A DNA stretch of 64,000 nt from Corynebacterium kalinowskii (GTDB lineage: Bacteria > Actinomycetota > Actinomycetes > Mycobacteriales > Mycobacteriaceae): assembly GCF_009734385.1 (NCBI RefSeq), contig NZ_CP046452.1, positions 186,001-250,000 of the forward strand, written 5' to 3'. Below the pieces are notes generated by a model. The model saw only the letters and a list, made by a program, of their open reading frames with translations. It did no database searches and was not told where the DNA came from. The position numbers were made by a program, and so were the translations under genes. This document shows positions 7,270 through 15,555 of the stretch, one piece after another (position 1 is the first letter of the stretch; every line of letters starts with the position of its first letter).

Positions 7270-8511
7270 ATGTTCGATGTCGCGTACGCGAGGGGCCAAT
7301 ACACCTCTCTTAGCGACGGTTGGACGTACCTCAATGCTCATATCCAAGCTCAGATTCCGGAGCGGGTCGGTTCGGCTGTGTCCACCGCATTCCGCACGTC
7401 AGCGCTTGTCGACGTCCGCAGCCCGGCCACGGGTTCCCATGCCAATTCTTCGGAGTTGCACCAAACCATAGGGGAGAGTCATCTCGCTGCCGCCCGATCG
7501 GCCATTGCCGACCTCGTGGGAGCTTCGCCAGATCGGGTTGTGCTGGGCCCCAATAAGCAGATTCTGATTCAGTCCCTTGTGACGGCTTTGCAGCCGCGAC
7601 TGCGCCGAACCACGCAGATCGTGCTCAACCGGATCGATCCGGAGAGCACCACCGCACCATTTATGCAGTCTGAGGCTTCGGCGGTGTGGGCGGAGCCGGA
7701 TCTTGGTACCGGCGAGCTGCCAGCTTGGCAATATGACGAGGTGGTTAATGGATCCACTCGCCTTGTGGTAGTGCCTGCTGCCCATTCCTTGATCGGTACG
7801 GTGATCGATGTCGCCGCTATCTCGGAAATCGTGCGCGCAAAGTCCCGAGCATGGATGTTCGTCGATGCTTCTGCCTTGGCACCGTACCGAGCCATCTCCA
7901 TTGACGAGTGGGGTGCCGACATCGTCGCGGTTGAATTTGCGCCGATGGGTGGCCCGCAGATGGCCGCGCTCGTGTTCCGCGACACCTCGATGTTCCCGCT
8001 GCTTAAGGCGGTCAATGTTGAGGCGGATTCCGGTAAGGCGGGCAAACTCGAGCTGGGTGCACTGTCCACCGGCCTGGCCGGAGGCCTGACTTCCCTCGTC
8101 GAGCACTACGCTGGCTTTGCCACTACTGGTGGCACCCGCGCCAGCCGTCTCCAGCAATCGATGGCAGAAGTGGACCGCTACTGTCGCCAGCTCACCCGAC
8201 ACCTGATCAATTCGCTAGTGGGACTTCCAACCGTGCATGTGCTGGGGGTGTCCGGGGAAGCCGCAGGCAAGGATGCTATCTATCTCGATCGCGTGCCGCG
8301 CGTGACTTTTATGGTGCCTGGCGTCCCCGCGGTCACCGTGCAGCGGCGGCTTTTGACCAATGGCCTGGTCACGGATTTGTGTCCACACGATCCGTTGCTG
8401 GAAGCGATGGGCGCCTTTGAAGAAGGCGGTGCCATCACCATCGGCCTGGCGGCGTACAACACGATGAACGACGTGGATCAGTTGACCCGGGTGCTCGCTT
8501 CGCTCGCTTGA
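7270..8511 (+). CDS. Class V aminotransferase-fold protein, PLP lysine missing
   Basis: 413-residue protein of the cysteine-desulfurase-like class V aminotransferase fold, in the position of Rv3778c. The large-domain signature aligns without gaps to the canonical block: VDASALAPYR replaces VDAVHYAPH, and GADIVAVEFAPMGGP replaces GAD....S-HK..GP. In that alignment the PLP-binding Lys becomes Pro225 and the stacking His becomes Ala. A classic PLP-dependent reaction is therefore unlikely; a regulatory or binding role is inferred. AAGGAG at 7259-7264 supports ATG 7270, and TATGCT (7228-7233) is a -10 candidate. Its 3' end overlaps the convergent gene by 34 bp. Confidence 0.8.
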   Translation: MFDVAYARGQYTSLSDGWTYLNAHIQAQIPERVGSAVSTAFRTSALVDVRSPATGSHANSSELHQTIGESHLAAARSAIADLVGASPDRVVLGPNKQILIQSLVTALQPRLRRTTQIVLNRIDPESTTAPFMQSEASAVWAEPDLGTGELPAWQYDEVVNGSTRLVVVPAAHSLIGTVIDVAAISEIVRAKSRAWMFVDASALAPYRAISIDEWGADIVAVEFAPMGGPQMAALVFRDTSMFPLLKAVNVEADSGKAGKLELGALSTGLAGGLTSLVEHYAGFATTGGTRASRLQQSMAEVDRYCRQLTRHLINSLVGLPTVHVLGVSGEAAGKDAIYLDRVPRVTFMVPGVPAVTVQRRLLTNGLVTDLCPHDPLLEAMGAFEEGGAITIGLAAYNTMNDVDQLTRVLASLA

Positions 8512-9698
8512 TCATCAAGAGCTGGGACCGGGGCGGTTGCTTCACGTCGCCACCACAGCACCGTCAGTACCAGCAGCACGACCATGAGGATGTTGCGGGT
8601 AGCAAGTGCCAGAGTCGGCATGAAGTCCGGGTCGTTAGTCATGAGGCTGTCGTAATTGCCCGGGTAAACGTACTGCGTGAGCCACGTAATCGCGAGCACG
8701 ACTACTGCGTTGATCTTGGCCAAGCGATTCGGCGTAAAACACAGGATGACCGCGGTTATTGGCGCGAGCCACACCATGTACTGCGGGGAAAACACCTTGT
8801 TCGTGACCAGCACGGCCACGATCAGCACCATCGCCAAAGCAATTGCTTCCGAGGAGCGCCAGGTGTGTCGGAACAGGCGGCGTAGCACTACAGCCGCCGC
8901 GAGCAGCACGGTCAGGTACAGGGCAGCACTGGCGACGCTGGTTGCGGTGTCTACGCCGGGTCCGGTGATCTCAAAGCTTTTCGACGCCGCGTAGCGAATC
9001 TGGTACCCGCCGCCACCTGTGGCGGCGAGCACGATGAATGGCGTCGCAGCAATTGACTCGATCTGCAATCCGCGCTCGGCCTGGTAATCCAGGGGAGAAA
9101 GGAGCCTGTCGAAGCCCTGTGTGGTGATCGTTACCAGTGCCATGGCCGCCATCGACCCGACAAAAACGCCGATGCGTAGCCAGGACTGTTTGCTCTTCCA
9201 GTGGCCCACCAAGGACGCAGCTAACACGCCCGGCCACAGCTTCATCATCGTTGCTGCCGCGAGGAAAGCCGCGGATACCTTGGGATGACGAGCCAGCAGA
9301 TAGGCGAACACTCCCACGAGGAGACCTGGAACGAGGTCTAGTCGGGTGAGGAAAATCGGACCGACGACGAAGCCGAACAGCACCCAGAAGATGCCCGCCA
9401 GGTAGTGCTTGCGGTGAATCAGGAGAGCAAAGAACAACAGGTCCAGGCTGAGGATGAAGCCAACATAATATTGCTCGATGCTGGCCTGATTGTCCGGGGC
9501 GAACAGGTCAATCACACGAAGCAGCCAGAGGTTTGCCTCGGGGTACTCCTTCAGGGCCTCACCGCCCTGCTTTTCGTTGGCGAGTTCACTGAAGTAGTAG
9601 TGCACGTCACCAAAGATCCAGCGCTGCGGGCCGTAGGTCTGCTTGACCAGTAGCCATCGGCTAGCAGTCCAACCTAAAAGGAGTAGAAGAAAAGGCAC
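8478..9698 (-). CDS. GT87-type polyprenol-phosphate mannosyltransferase-like membrane protein
   Basis: 406 residues with about 10 membrane helices. Features of GT-C enzymes of the GT87/DUF2029 group are the acidic loop after TM1 (FGDVHYYFSELANEKQG), the TRLDLVPGLL and MMKLWPG segments, and NKVFSPQYMVWLAP near the C-terminus. Such proteins use polyprenyl-phospho-mannose outside the membrane for lipomannan or arabinomannan. The genomic position matches Rv3779. Start at 9698 gives the first membrane helix directly; no clear ribosome binding site could be assigned. Exact acceptor unknown. Confidence 0.75.
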   Translation of the reverse strand: MPFLLLLLGWTASRWLLVKQTYGPQRWIFGDVHYYFSELANEKQGGEALKEYPEANLWLLRVIDLFAPDNQASIEQYYVGFILSLDLLFFALLIHRKHYLAGIFWVLFGFVVGPIFLTRLDLVPGLLVGVFAYLLARHPKVSAAFLAAATMMKLWPGVLAASLVGHWKSKQSWLRIGVFVGSMAAMALVTITTQGFDRLLSPLDYQAERGLQIESIAATPFIVLAATGGGGYQIRYAASKSFEITGPGVDTATSVASAALYLTVLLAAAVVLRRLFRHTWRSSEAIALAMVLIVAVLVTNKVFSPQYMVWLAPITAVILCFTPNRLAKINAVVVLAITWLTQYVYPGNYDSLMTNDPDFMPTLALATRNILMVVLLVLTVLWWRREATAPVPALDDQASEASTRVN

Positions 9699-9707
9699 CC
9701 TTAGATA

Positions 9708-10649
9708 CTAGGCCACGGTGAGTACAATCTTCCCGGTGACTTCGCCTTCTTTGAGTAGCCGATGCGCCTCGGCGGCCTGATCGAGGGGAACAGTGGTGCT
9801 GAGCTGGTGCTTGACACGCCCGTCAGCAATCATCGGCCACACCGTCTTTTCAGTATCGGCGACGATGCGTGCCTTGTCTGCTAGATCTCGGGCGCGCAGC
9901 GCCGTAGCGGAAATGCTTCCGCGCTTGGTCAGCAGCCTTCCGATATTCAGCTCACCCTTCACGCCGCCCTGCATACCGATGATGACCAGGTGTCCATCCA
10001 TGGCTAGAGCCTTGATGTTTTGCTCCAAGTACTTCGCGCCCATGATGTCCAAGATCACGTCGCACTTGTTTTTCATCACCTCGGCGAAGTCTTCTTCCTT
10101 GTAGTTGATGAGGATGTCCGCGCCAAGTTCCTCGCACAACTGGAGCTTCTCCTGGCTGCCGGCCGTCACAGCAACCGTTACCCCCAGCGCCTTAGCGTAT
10201 TGGATAGCAAAAGTGCCGATGCCTCCGGCGCCGCCGTGGATCAGTAGTGTGTCGCCGGCCTTTAGACCCGCAAGCTGCATGTTCGAGTGCACGGTGCAGG
10301 CCACCTCCACGATGGCGGCGGCCTCGGTCGTCGACAAGCCCTGCGGAATGCTCATGAGCTGCCCTTCCGGGACTGCGACATATTCCGCATAACCACCGCC
10401 GGCGAGGAGGCACGCCACCTGCTCGCCCTTGGCTCGTCCGGTGTCGCCGGGGTCGGCGATCTCGCCGGCGCACTCGAGGCCCATAATTTCGCTCGCGCCG
10501 GGAGGCGGTGGGTAGTGACCGGCGGCCTGCAGCAAGTCGCCACGGTTTACCCCGGTGGCATGTACCTTGACCAGCACTTCTCCTTCCTTGAGCTCAGGGG
10601 CGGGAAGGTCGGTCAGGATGAGTCCGTCATTGATTTCGATAGCTCGCAT
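9708..10649 (-). CDS. NADPH:quinone oxidoreductase (zinc-free MDR family)
   Basis: 313-residue medium-chain dehydrogenase/reductase of the quinone oxidoreductase type (Rv3777-like). N-terminal GroES-like domain with VKVHATGVNRGDLLQ and PGASEIMGLECAGE, then the Rossmann fold with LLIHGGAGGIGTFAIQYAKALG and the NADPH-recognition loop. No zinc-ligand cysteines are present. ATG at 10649 is chosen over upstream alternatives because TAGTCT (complement of 10657-10662) lies 7 nt before it, predicting a leaderless mRNA. The stop lies 9 nt before the GT87 gene, so the two probably share a transcript. Confidence 0.88.
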   Translation of the reverse strand: MRAIEINDGLILTDLPAPELKEGEVLVKVHATGVNRGDLLQAAGHYPPPPGASEIMGLECAGEIADPGDTGRAKGEQVACLLAGGGYAEYVAVPEGQLMSIPQGLSTTEAAAIVEVACTVHSNMQLAGLKAGDTLLIHGGAGGIGTFAIQYAKALGVTVAVTAGSQEKLQLCEELGADILINYKEEDFAEVMKNKCDVILDIMGAKYLEQNIKALAMDGHLVIIGMQGGVKGELNIGRLLTKRGSISATALRARDLADKARIVADTEKTVWPMIADGRVKHQLSTTVPLDQAAEAHRLLKEGEVTGKIVLTVA

Positions 10650-10726
10650 GACCCCAAGACTACGCAAAATAGCTATTCGGCAAGGGGATACGATATTATT
10701 TCTTGCACTGCCGTTTGGCAGCATGA

Positions 10727-10811
10727 GGAAGTATGGCAGAGCGGCCGAATGCACTGGTCTTGAAAACCAGCGATGGGAAACTATCCGGGGGTTCAAATCC
10801 CTCTACTTCCG
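10727..10811 (+). tRNA. tRNA-Ser (anticodon UGA)
   Basis: The cloverleaf folds by eye: acceptor GGAAGTA (10727-10733) pairs with TACTTCC (10804-10810), with G as discriminator. The anticodon stem CTGGT/ACCAG encloses CTTGAAA, anticodon TGA. There is a long serine-type variable arm, and the T-arm reads GGGGGTTCAAATCCCTC. CCA is not encoded. Confidence 0.95.
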
Positions 10812-10816
10812 CAAGT

Positions 10817-10841
10817 AAAGCCCCATGATCCATGGGGCTTT
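10817..10841 (+). terminator. Intrinsic terminator after tRNA-Ser
   Basis: Perfect 11-bp stem AAAGCCCCATG / CATGGGGCTTT around the loop ATC, 5 nt after the tRNA. The T-run is short and partly within the stem. Confidence 0.8.
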
Positions 10842-10944
10842 AGTGCTCTTATTTAGCAAATCTGCTTTTTCCCTGCATCGAGTGTGTGGTGCAGCCTACA
10901 ATTACTTTCGATAATCACTGTCGGTAGCGAAGCGGGGTGTCTCG

Positions 10945-11514
10945 GTGTGGAGGAAACGCCACGGCGCGTTCGGTGAAAATGGCCTTGCGGGCATCACCGC
11001 GCTGGCGCTGGTGATTTACCTCGCTTCCCGTGCTGTGAATTTCCTGTGGGCGGGCCGAGAAGTGTTCATGCTGGTAGCCATGGCTTTCGCAGGAACTCTG
11101 GTGTGGTTGTGTTTTCTGCTGTGGTTCGCTCGAACAGCGCCCGTCGTAGCTGTCTTGGCGTTCCTGGCATACGCGGCGAGCCGCCTCGTGCGAATTGAAC
11201 AGTGCGGCGTGTACTGGCTCGATGCGCGTTCATATTATGCGCACGACGGCACCTGGCCATTGGCCGAAATGCTGGTAGCAGTGGCGTTCGGTCTGCTCAC
11301 CTACGCGCTGTGGCGCACTCATGAGGTGCCCCGCCCGGTGTTACTGCTTTTTATTGTGTACATCGCGGTGACACTGGTGCGCGCCATGGTGGTCGATTCT
11401 GTCGATATCGGCACCCACGCGGAGCTGACCTTCTTCCGAAACCTCTCCGGCGGATTGTGCTATTCCTATCTCGTGGCCTACTTCCTCGTGGAATCTCGCA
11501 CCGTGCGAGGCTAA
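10945..11514 (+). CDS. Hypothetical multi-pass membrane protein
   Basis: 189 residues beginning (GTG) MWRKRHGAFGENG with about six hydrophobic segments: ALALVIYLASRAVNFLW, MLVAMAFAGTLVWLC, VVAVLAFLAYAASRL, MLVAVAFGLLTYALW, VLLLFIVYIAVTLV and a C-terminal YSYLVAYFLV. The loop around residues 90-110 carries Cys, Tyr and His (QCGVYWLDARSYYAHDG). No family is recognised. It is preceded by about 80 bp without coding content after the tRNA terminator. The start codon is the only in-frame candidate that keeps the basic N-terminus. Confidence 0.6.
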   Translation: MWRKRHGAFGENGLAGITALALVIYLASRAVNFLWAGREVFMLVAMAFAGTLVWLCFLLWFARTAPVVAVLAFLAYAASRLVRIEQCGVYWLDARSYYAHDGTWPLAEMLVAVAFGLLTYALWRTHEVPRPVLLLFIVYIAVTLVRAMVVDSVDIGTHAELTFFRNLSGGLCYSYLVAYFLVESRTVRG

Positions 11515-11539
11515 GGGCCGAATAGGTTATGCTGAGCGT

Positions 11540-12466
11540 GTGAAAAAAGCGCTCCTTCTTGCTCTTATGCTGCTGTTTGGGGCCACCCCGGCGCACGCCG
11601 TGCCGACCCCCTTTACGGACCAAGGCTTTCCGACGGGCGGCACCGGTGGCATCCACCCACTGCCCGCAGCCGCCGCGCTGCAGGAGGTTTTCCAACCCGG
11701 GCTGGTCCCAGTTGGTGCCAATGATTTCTCCTGTCAGCCCGCCGAAGGACAGCGCCCAGTGGTGCTGATCCCTGGCACCACGGGCAGCGCCTTCAATTCC
11801 TTCTCTGCCCTCGCACCCGCGCTGAAGGCGGAAGGGCTGTGTGTATACACCTTCAACCACAATCCGCTGGGGTTCAGTTCGCAGATTAGCTTCGCTGGTG
11901 ACATCGCTGATTCGGCGAGGATGCTGGGGGAGGTCGTCGATAAGGTGCGTGCGGAGACCGGCGCCGAGCAGGTGGACCTAGTGGGATGGTCGCAGGGTGG
12001 CGGGCCGCTGCCGGTGTATTACATCAACAAGCTGGGTGGGGCGGAGAAGGTGCGCAAGGTCGTCGGGATCATGCCTTCGCACCATGGCACGAACTTCTGG
12101 CTGGTGCACGACTATGCGCAGCGCAATCCGGCCGTTCGTGCGGACTTTGACAACCTAGGCACCGCGGTGAACGGGCTGGCGCTGGCTCAGCAGTTGGCAG
12201 GTTCGGCGTTCATCGAGGACCTCTACAGCGAACCAGTGCGTGCCGAGTATATGAACATCGCCACCCAGTACGACCAAATCGTGCTGCCGTACTCGAACTC
12301 CTTCTTGGAAGGCGCGGACAATCGCCTGGTCCAGGACTACTGTCCGGGGCGGCGCACCACGCACTTCAATGCCACCTACGATCCCGTTGTGTTCGCACTG
12401 GTCCTGGAAGGTTTGACCGGTGTGGCTCAACCTAAGAACTGCGCCACGCCACCGCCACTGGGTTAG
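11540..12466 (+). CDS. Secreted class-2 lipase/esterase
   Basis: 308-residue alpha/beta hydrolase with a Sec signal peptide (KKALLLALMLLFGATPAHA, cleavage after residue 20). The mature part has the oxyanion region VVLIPGTTGSAFNSF, the nucleophile elbow GWSQGG (Ser151), Cys residues that may form disulfides, and a late His (RTTHFNATYDPVV). It resembles lipase class 2/EstA proteins that hydrolyse short acyl esters or triacylglycerols outside the cell. Start GTG 11540 lies 6 nt after TATGCT (11528-11533), predicting a leaderless mRNA. Its stop overlaps the convergent LCP gene by 4 bp. Confidence 0.85.
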   Translation: MKKALLLALMLLFGATPAHAVPTPFTDQGFPTGGTGGIHPLPAAAALQEVFQPGLVPVGANDFSCQPAEGQRPVVLIPGTTGSAFNSFSALAPALKAEGLCVYTFNHNPLGFSSQISFAGDIADSARMLGEVVDKVRAETGAEQVDLVGWSQGGGPLPVYYINKLGGAEKVRKVVGIMPSHHGTNFWLVHDYAQRNPAVRADFDNLGTAVNGLALAQQLAGSAFIEDLYSEPVRAEYMNIATQYDQIVLPYSNSFLEGADNRLVQDYCPGRRTTHFNATYDPVVFALVLEGLTGVAQPKNCATPPPLG

Positions 12467-13704
12467 CGCAGAGGAGCGAGGAGTGCCTCAGTGCCCGCTT
12501 CATCCCACAACACGACGGAACCGACTGCGGTGTCGGCAAAACCACCCAGCGGGATCGTTTCCGTACGCACGCCACTCTTGAGCGACAGCGCCACGCGGGC
12601 CAAGTGCCATGCGTGATCTTTTTCGCCCACGATGAACGCGGAGCCCGTCTTGGAAATCAGCGGGATGGTGCGGAACGGATTCACGATCGTCGCAGGAGAG
12701 GTCGCCTTATCCATCAGGGCGGAGAAGAACTTGCGCTGTCGCTCCACACGATCCAGGTCGCCCATTGGCGTGGCGCGGGTGCGGACATAACTCAGCGCCG
12801 TCGGCCCATCCATCTTTTGGCAGCCGGCATCGAGGTACAGGCTGATGACATCGTCGGCAATCGGCTCATCGACACAGATCTCCACGCCACCCACCGCGTC
12901 GACCATCCCAGCGAATCCGCCGAAGCCGATCTCGGCGTAGTGATCAATGCGCAGACCAGTGCTCTGCTCCACCGTCTGGGTGAGTAACTGCGGGCCGCCG
13001 ATAGTGAACGCCGAGTTGATCTTGTCCTCGCCATGGCCGGGGATATTCACGTAGGAATCGCGCGGGATTGAAATGAGCGTCGGCTGCCCGCTACGCGGAA
13101 TGTGCAGCAGCATGATGGTGTCCGTGCGACCAACTCCAATGTCGCCACCGGTGTTCAGCTCAGCGATCTGATCTTCACTCAGCCCCTGACGGGAATCGGA
13201 GCCGACCAGCAGCCAGTTGGTGCCCGCGGTGTTCGCGATGCGGTCGTCCGGAAGCGCCTCCACCCGGGTGAGCTTGGTGTCTGCCCAGAGGAATACGCCC
13301 GCAAGCAGCAATACCGCGACGAGCAGAAGGGCGCCTACGCCACGCAGGCAGCCGGGCGCTTGTCGACGCCGCGTCGGCCGGTACCCCTGCTGCTTGGGCG
13401 CTGCCGGTTGCGGCCGTTGTGGCTGTGGCCGCTGTTGTGGGGTTGGCCTGCTCGGCGGAATATACTGGCGGGCTCGCTCTTGCTGTGGCCGCGACTGTGG
13501 TGGTCGTACCTGCTGGGGTCGTTCCACGCGAGGCATATCGGTGCGGGTGCGGTCATCCAACGGTTGTTGCCGCTCCTCGCGCCGGGGGCGACGCTGGGGC
13601 GGCTGCTGCCTTTTTGTGTTGGGACGTTTGCGCACTGGGCGACCGTAGCGGTCCAAGATTGGTTTGCCGTTGCGGTCGCGTGCGATGTCGTCGCCGTAAG
13701 TCAT
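12463..13704 (-). CDS. LytR-CpsA-Psr (LCP) family cell wall ligase
   Basis: 413 residues. LCP enzymes attach arabinogalactan to peptidoglycan, using lipid-linked glycan as donor. There is a long cytoplasmic Arg/Pro/Gln-rich N-terminus (to about residue 110), one transmembrane helix (LLLVAVLLLAGVFLWA), then the LCP domain with NWLLVGSDSRQG, GRTDTIMLLHI, LISIPRDSYVNIPG and KINSAF; the Arg and Asp residues bind the polyprenyl pyrophosphate and metal. ATG 13704 is selected over an upstream frame extension to 13842 that would run into the S41 gene. No C-terminal LytR_C domain is present. The gene follows the S41 protease by 73 bp. Confidence 0.9.
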   Translation of the reverse strand: MTYGDDIARDRNGKPILDRYGRPVRKRPNTKRQQPPQRRPRREERQQPLDDRTRTDMPRVERPQQVRPPQSRPQQERARQYIPPSRPTPQQRPQPQRPQPAAPKQQGYRPTRRRQAPGCLRGVGALLLVAVLLLAGVFLWADTKLTRVEALPDDRIANTAGTNWLLVGSDSRQGLSEDQIAELNTGGDIGVGRTDTIMLLHIPRSGQPTLISIPRDSYVNIPGHGEDKINSAFTIGGPQLLTQTVEQSTGLRIDHYAEIGFGGFAGMVDAVGGVEICVDEPIADDVISLYLDAGCQKMDGPTALSYVRTRATPMGDLDRVERQRKFFSALMDKATSPATIVNPFRTIPLISKTGSAFIVGEKDHAWHLARVALSLKSGVRTETIPLGGFADTAVGSVVLWDEAGTEALLAPLR

Positions 13705-13777
13705 GCATCTATCATGCCGAACTTCCGGCTGCGAAGTGTTGTTCAGGTGGTGTTTTGGTGCACTTGCGGCCCAGAAA

Positions 13778-14743
13778 CTAGGAACATTGGCGCTCAGCGA
13801 GCCACTGCATAGCTTCCTTCTCGGCGTCGTCACTGAGGACATCCGGCTGGATCGGATCTTCGTTGAACTCTTCGCCGGTGCGTGCTCGGTCCTTGGCGGT
13901 GGTGAGCATGAGGGCAGCGCCGTCGTAGAGATCGATGACTACGTTGGCGGAGGCAAATCCGGCAGTTGGGGCACCGAAGCTCTGGGAGTTGGGCAGGCCG
14001 CGGAATGCGAGCATCGTTGCTTCCCCAGAGGACGCGGTTTTGTCGTCGACAAGCACGGCAACCGGGACATCCAGCTTGCCGCCAGAGGTGGTGGTGGGAG
14101 TGCCGCCGCCCTTGACGGAGTTGCCCTCGACTTTGACCGGGTTGGCGCCGAATGGGCTCACGAATTCGAGGACGGTGCCGTCCGGGATGAGCGGGGAGAG
14201 GCCGGCGAGCATTGGTCCCATGTCTCCGCCGCCGTTGCCCCGCAAGTCAACGATCGCGCCGCAGGTCGGCCCGTCGAGGATCCCCGTGCTCAAAGTGTCG
14301 GCGTATGTTTGTCCGTATCCGCCACGCCCTAGCTCGGGGACCTTTGCGTAGACCACTCCGCCACGCTTTTCGACGACCGGTGCCTCCGAATTCTCCTCCG
14401 TGCTCGGCTCGTTGTTTTCAGGGGTGATCACGTTGGAGTGCTTCCCGCCAGCCACTTTGATGGCGGTGCGCAGGATCTCGTAGGTGTCTTCGTAGCTTTT
14501 GGCCTGCTTGAGGTCCTCTTTCGCCTGCTTTTTAGCAGCTTTGAACTCATCGCTGTTGGCGTAGATTCCCATCGATTCCATAACTCGGAGGGCGTCGGCG
14601 CCGTACTTCTGTGGCGAAGGCTTGATGAGATAGCGGGTCTTGGCGGTGAACACGCCGGTGAGGGCTGGGCCGTAGATGTAGCCGACGGTGGATATCGCGA
14701 CGAGGATGACGGCGAAGATCGGGAGGATGATTTTACGTAACAC
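13778..14743 (-). CDS. Membrane-anchored S41 family (nisin-resistance-like) protease
   Basis: 321 residues. Membrane anchor at about 5-25 (ILPIFAVILVAISTVGYIYG), then the S41 protease domain: AGGKHSNV carries the His and TASSGEATMLAF carries the nucleophile Ser of the Ser-His pair used by nisin resistance proteins. VDLRGNGGG and GLPNSQSFGAPTAGF are typical of the family. No PDZ domain is seen. GTG 14743 overlaps the XRE gene stop by 11 bp, so the two are translationally coupled. Context with an XRE/DUF2975 pair suggests defence against membrane-active peptides or cleavage of a membrane substrate; this is inference. Confidence 0.82.
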   Translation of the reverse strand: MLRKIILPIFAVILVAISTVGYIYGPALTGVFTAKTRYLIKPSPQKYGADALRVMESMGIYANSDEFKAAKKQAKEDLKQAKSYEDTYEILRTAIKVAGGKHSNVITPENNEPSTEENSEAPVVEKRGGVVYAKVPELGRGGYGQTYADTLSTGILDGPTCGAIVDLRGNGGGDMGPMLAGLSPLIPDGTVLEFVSPFGANPVKVEGNSVKGGGTPTTTSGGKLDVPVAVLVDDKTASSGEATMLAFRGLPNSQSFGAPTAGFASANVVIDLYDGAALMLTTAKDRARTGEEFNEDPIQPDVLSDDAEKEAMQWLAERQCS

Positions 14744-14933
14744 TGAACAAATCTCCTGGTTGACAGTCGAGGGCTTCGCAGAGCCCGACGAGGGTGGAAA
14801 AACGGACGGCTTTGGCGCGGTTGTTCTTTAGTACCGAGAGATTGACTGCAGTGACGTCGACAAGCTTGGCGAGCTCCGCCAACGTCATGCCTTTTTCTTC
14901 GAGGATTCGATCAAGATGGCAGGTGACCTCCAT
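14733..14933 (-). CDS. XRE-family (Cro/CI-type) small transcription regulator
   Basis: 66 residues, almost only a helix-turn-helix: MTLAELAKLVDVTAVNLSVLKN forms helices 2 and 3, and RFSTLVGLCEALDCQPGDLF is the dimerisation tail typical of the YozG/Cro-like regulators found next to DUF2975 proteins. It starts directly after the DUF2975 stop (TAAATG) and overlaps the protease start. It probably binds the tandem operator at 15490-15534 and represses its own operon. Confidence 0.88.
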   Translation of the reverse strand: MEVTCHLDRILEEKGMTLAELAKLVDVTAVNLSVLKNNRAKAVRFSTLVGLCEALDCQPGDLFSVT

Positions 14934-15473
14934 TTAGATCAAACCCTCCTGATCTTCCTGCAGCTTGACGGCCCGGGTCAGAGCGACCGCCATCATCGAC
15001 AAAACCATCATGAGGATGTACATCGGGATGAAACCGGGGTCATCGATGCCGTTAGGGAGGGTGTTATTGTCGACGCCTTGCGTTGCAGAGACCCAGTTAT
15101 TGCCCATGCCCTCAAAGAATTGGCCGCCGATGTATGCCAGCGCTGCCCACGAAGCAATCTTGAAGTAGCGCACGTTTTTGGCGATAAAGAAGTCGCTCGC
15201 TAGGAAGCCGCGGGTGGCGAGCATCAAGGTCACGCAGATTGTGATTGCCGCGATTGTCTTGGTGGCAAAGGCAATGAGGAAGATTGTGAGCTGGCCTTGG
15301 TTGAGCTGGTCCAGCGGAACGTGGATGCTGTTGACGCCCTCCATGAGTAGGCCGATCGGGGAGGTGAGCTCCTGCCATGCGATCAGCCGGAAGACGGCAA
15401 TTACGGTGATCAAAAGGATGAATGCGAAGCCGAAGGTGCTGGCGCTGATGTCCCAGCGGGTTTTCTTATCCAT
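14934..15473 (-). CDS. DUF2975 membrane protein
   Basis: 179 residues with four predicted transmembrane segments (about residues 14-32, 60-85, 105-125 and 148-165). DUF2975 proteins are nearly always encoded beside a small XRE regulator, as here, and are thought to act as its membrane partner, perhaps as a sensor. AAGGAG lies 7 nt before ATG 15473. First gene of a three-gene unit DUF2975-xre-S41 transcribed from the operator-bearing promoter just upstream. Confidence 0.82.
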   Translation of the reverse strand: MDKKTRWDISASTFGFAFILLITVIAVFRLIAWQELTSPIGLLMEGVNSIHVPLDQLNQGQLTIFLIAFATKTIAAITICVTLMLATRGFLASDFFIAKNVRYFKIASWAALAYIGGQFFEGMGNNWVSATQGVDNNTLPNGIDDPGFIPMYILMMVLSMMAVALTRAVKLQEDQEGLI

Positions 15474-15489
15474 TGTCCTGCTCCTTGTA

Positions 15490-15534
15490 TATCGAGTTTC
15501 GATGTATCGACTTTCATTGTATCGAAATTCGATA
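15490..15534. promoter_or_regulatory. Three tandem 15-bp palindromic operator sites
   Basis: Three perfectly adjoining 15-bp units: TATCGAGTTTCGATG (15490-15504), TATCGACTTTCATTG (15505-15519) and TATCGAAATTCGATA (15520-15534). The third is a perfect palindrome, the first nearly so, the second degenerate in its right half. They lie 17-61 bp upstream of the DUF2975 start codon and are the natural binding array for the co-encoded XRE regulator; this assignment is inference. Confidence 0.75.
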
Positions 15535-15555
15535 TGGAGTCAAGGGGTGTGCCGG

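Noticed and set aside
10727..11514. Phage or island integration at tRNA-Ser
   Set aside because: No integrase, no direct repeat of the tRNA 3' end, and flanking genes match the chromosomal order of relatives.
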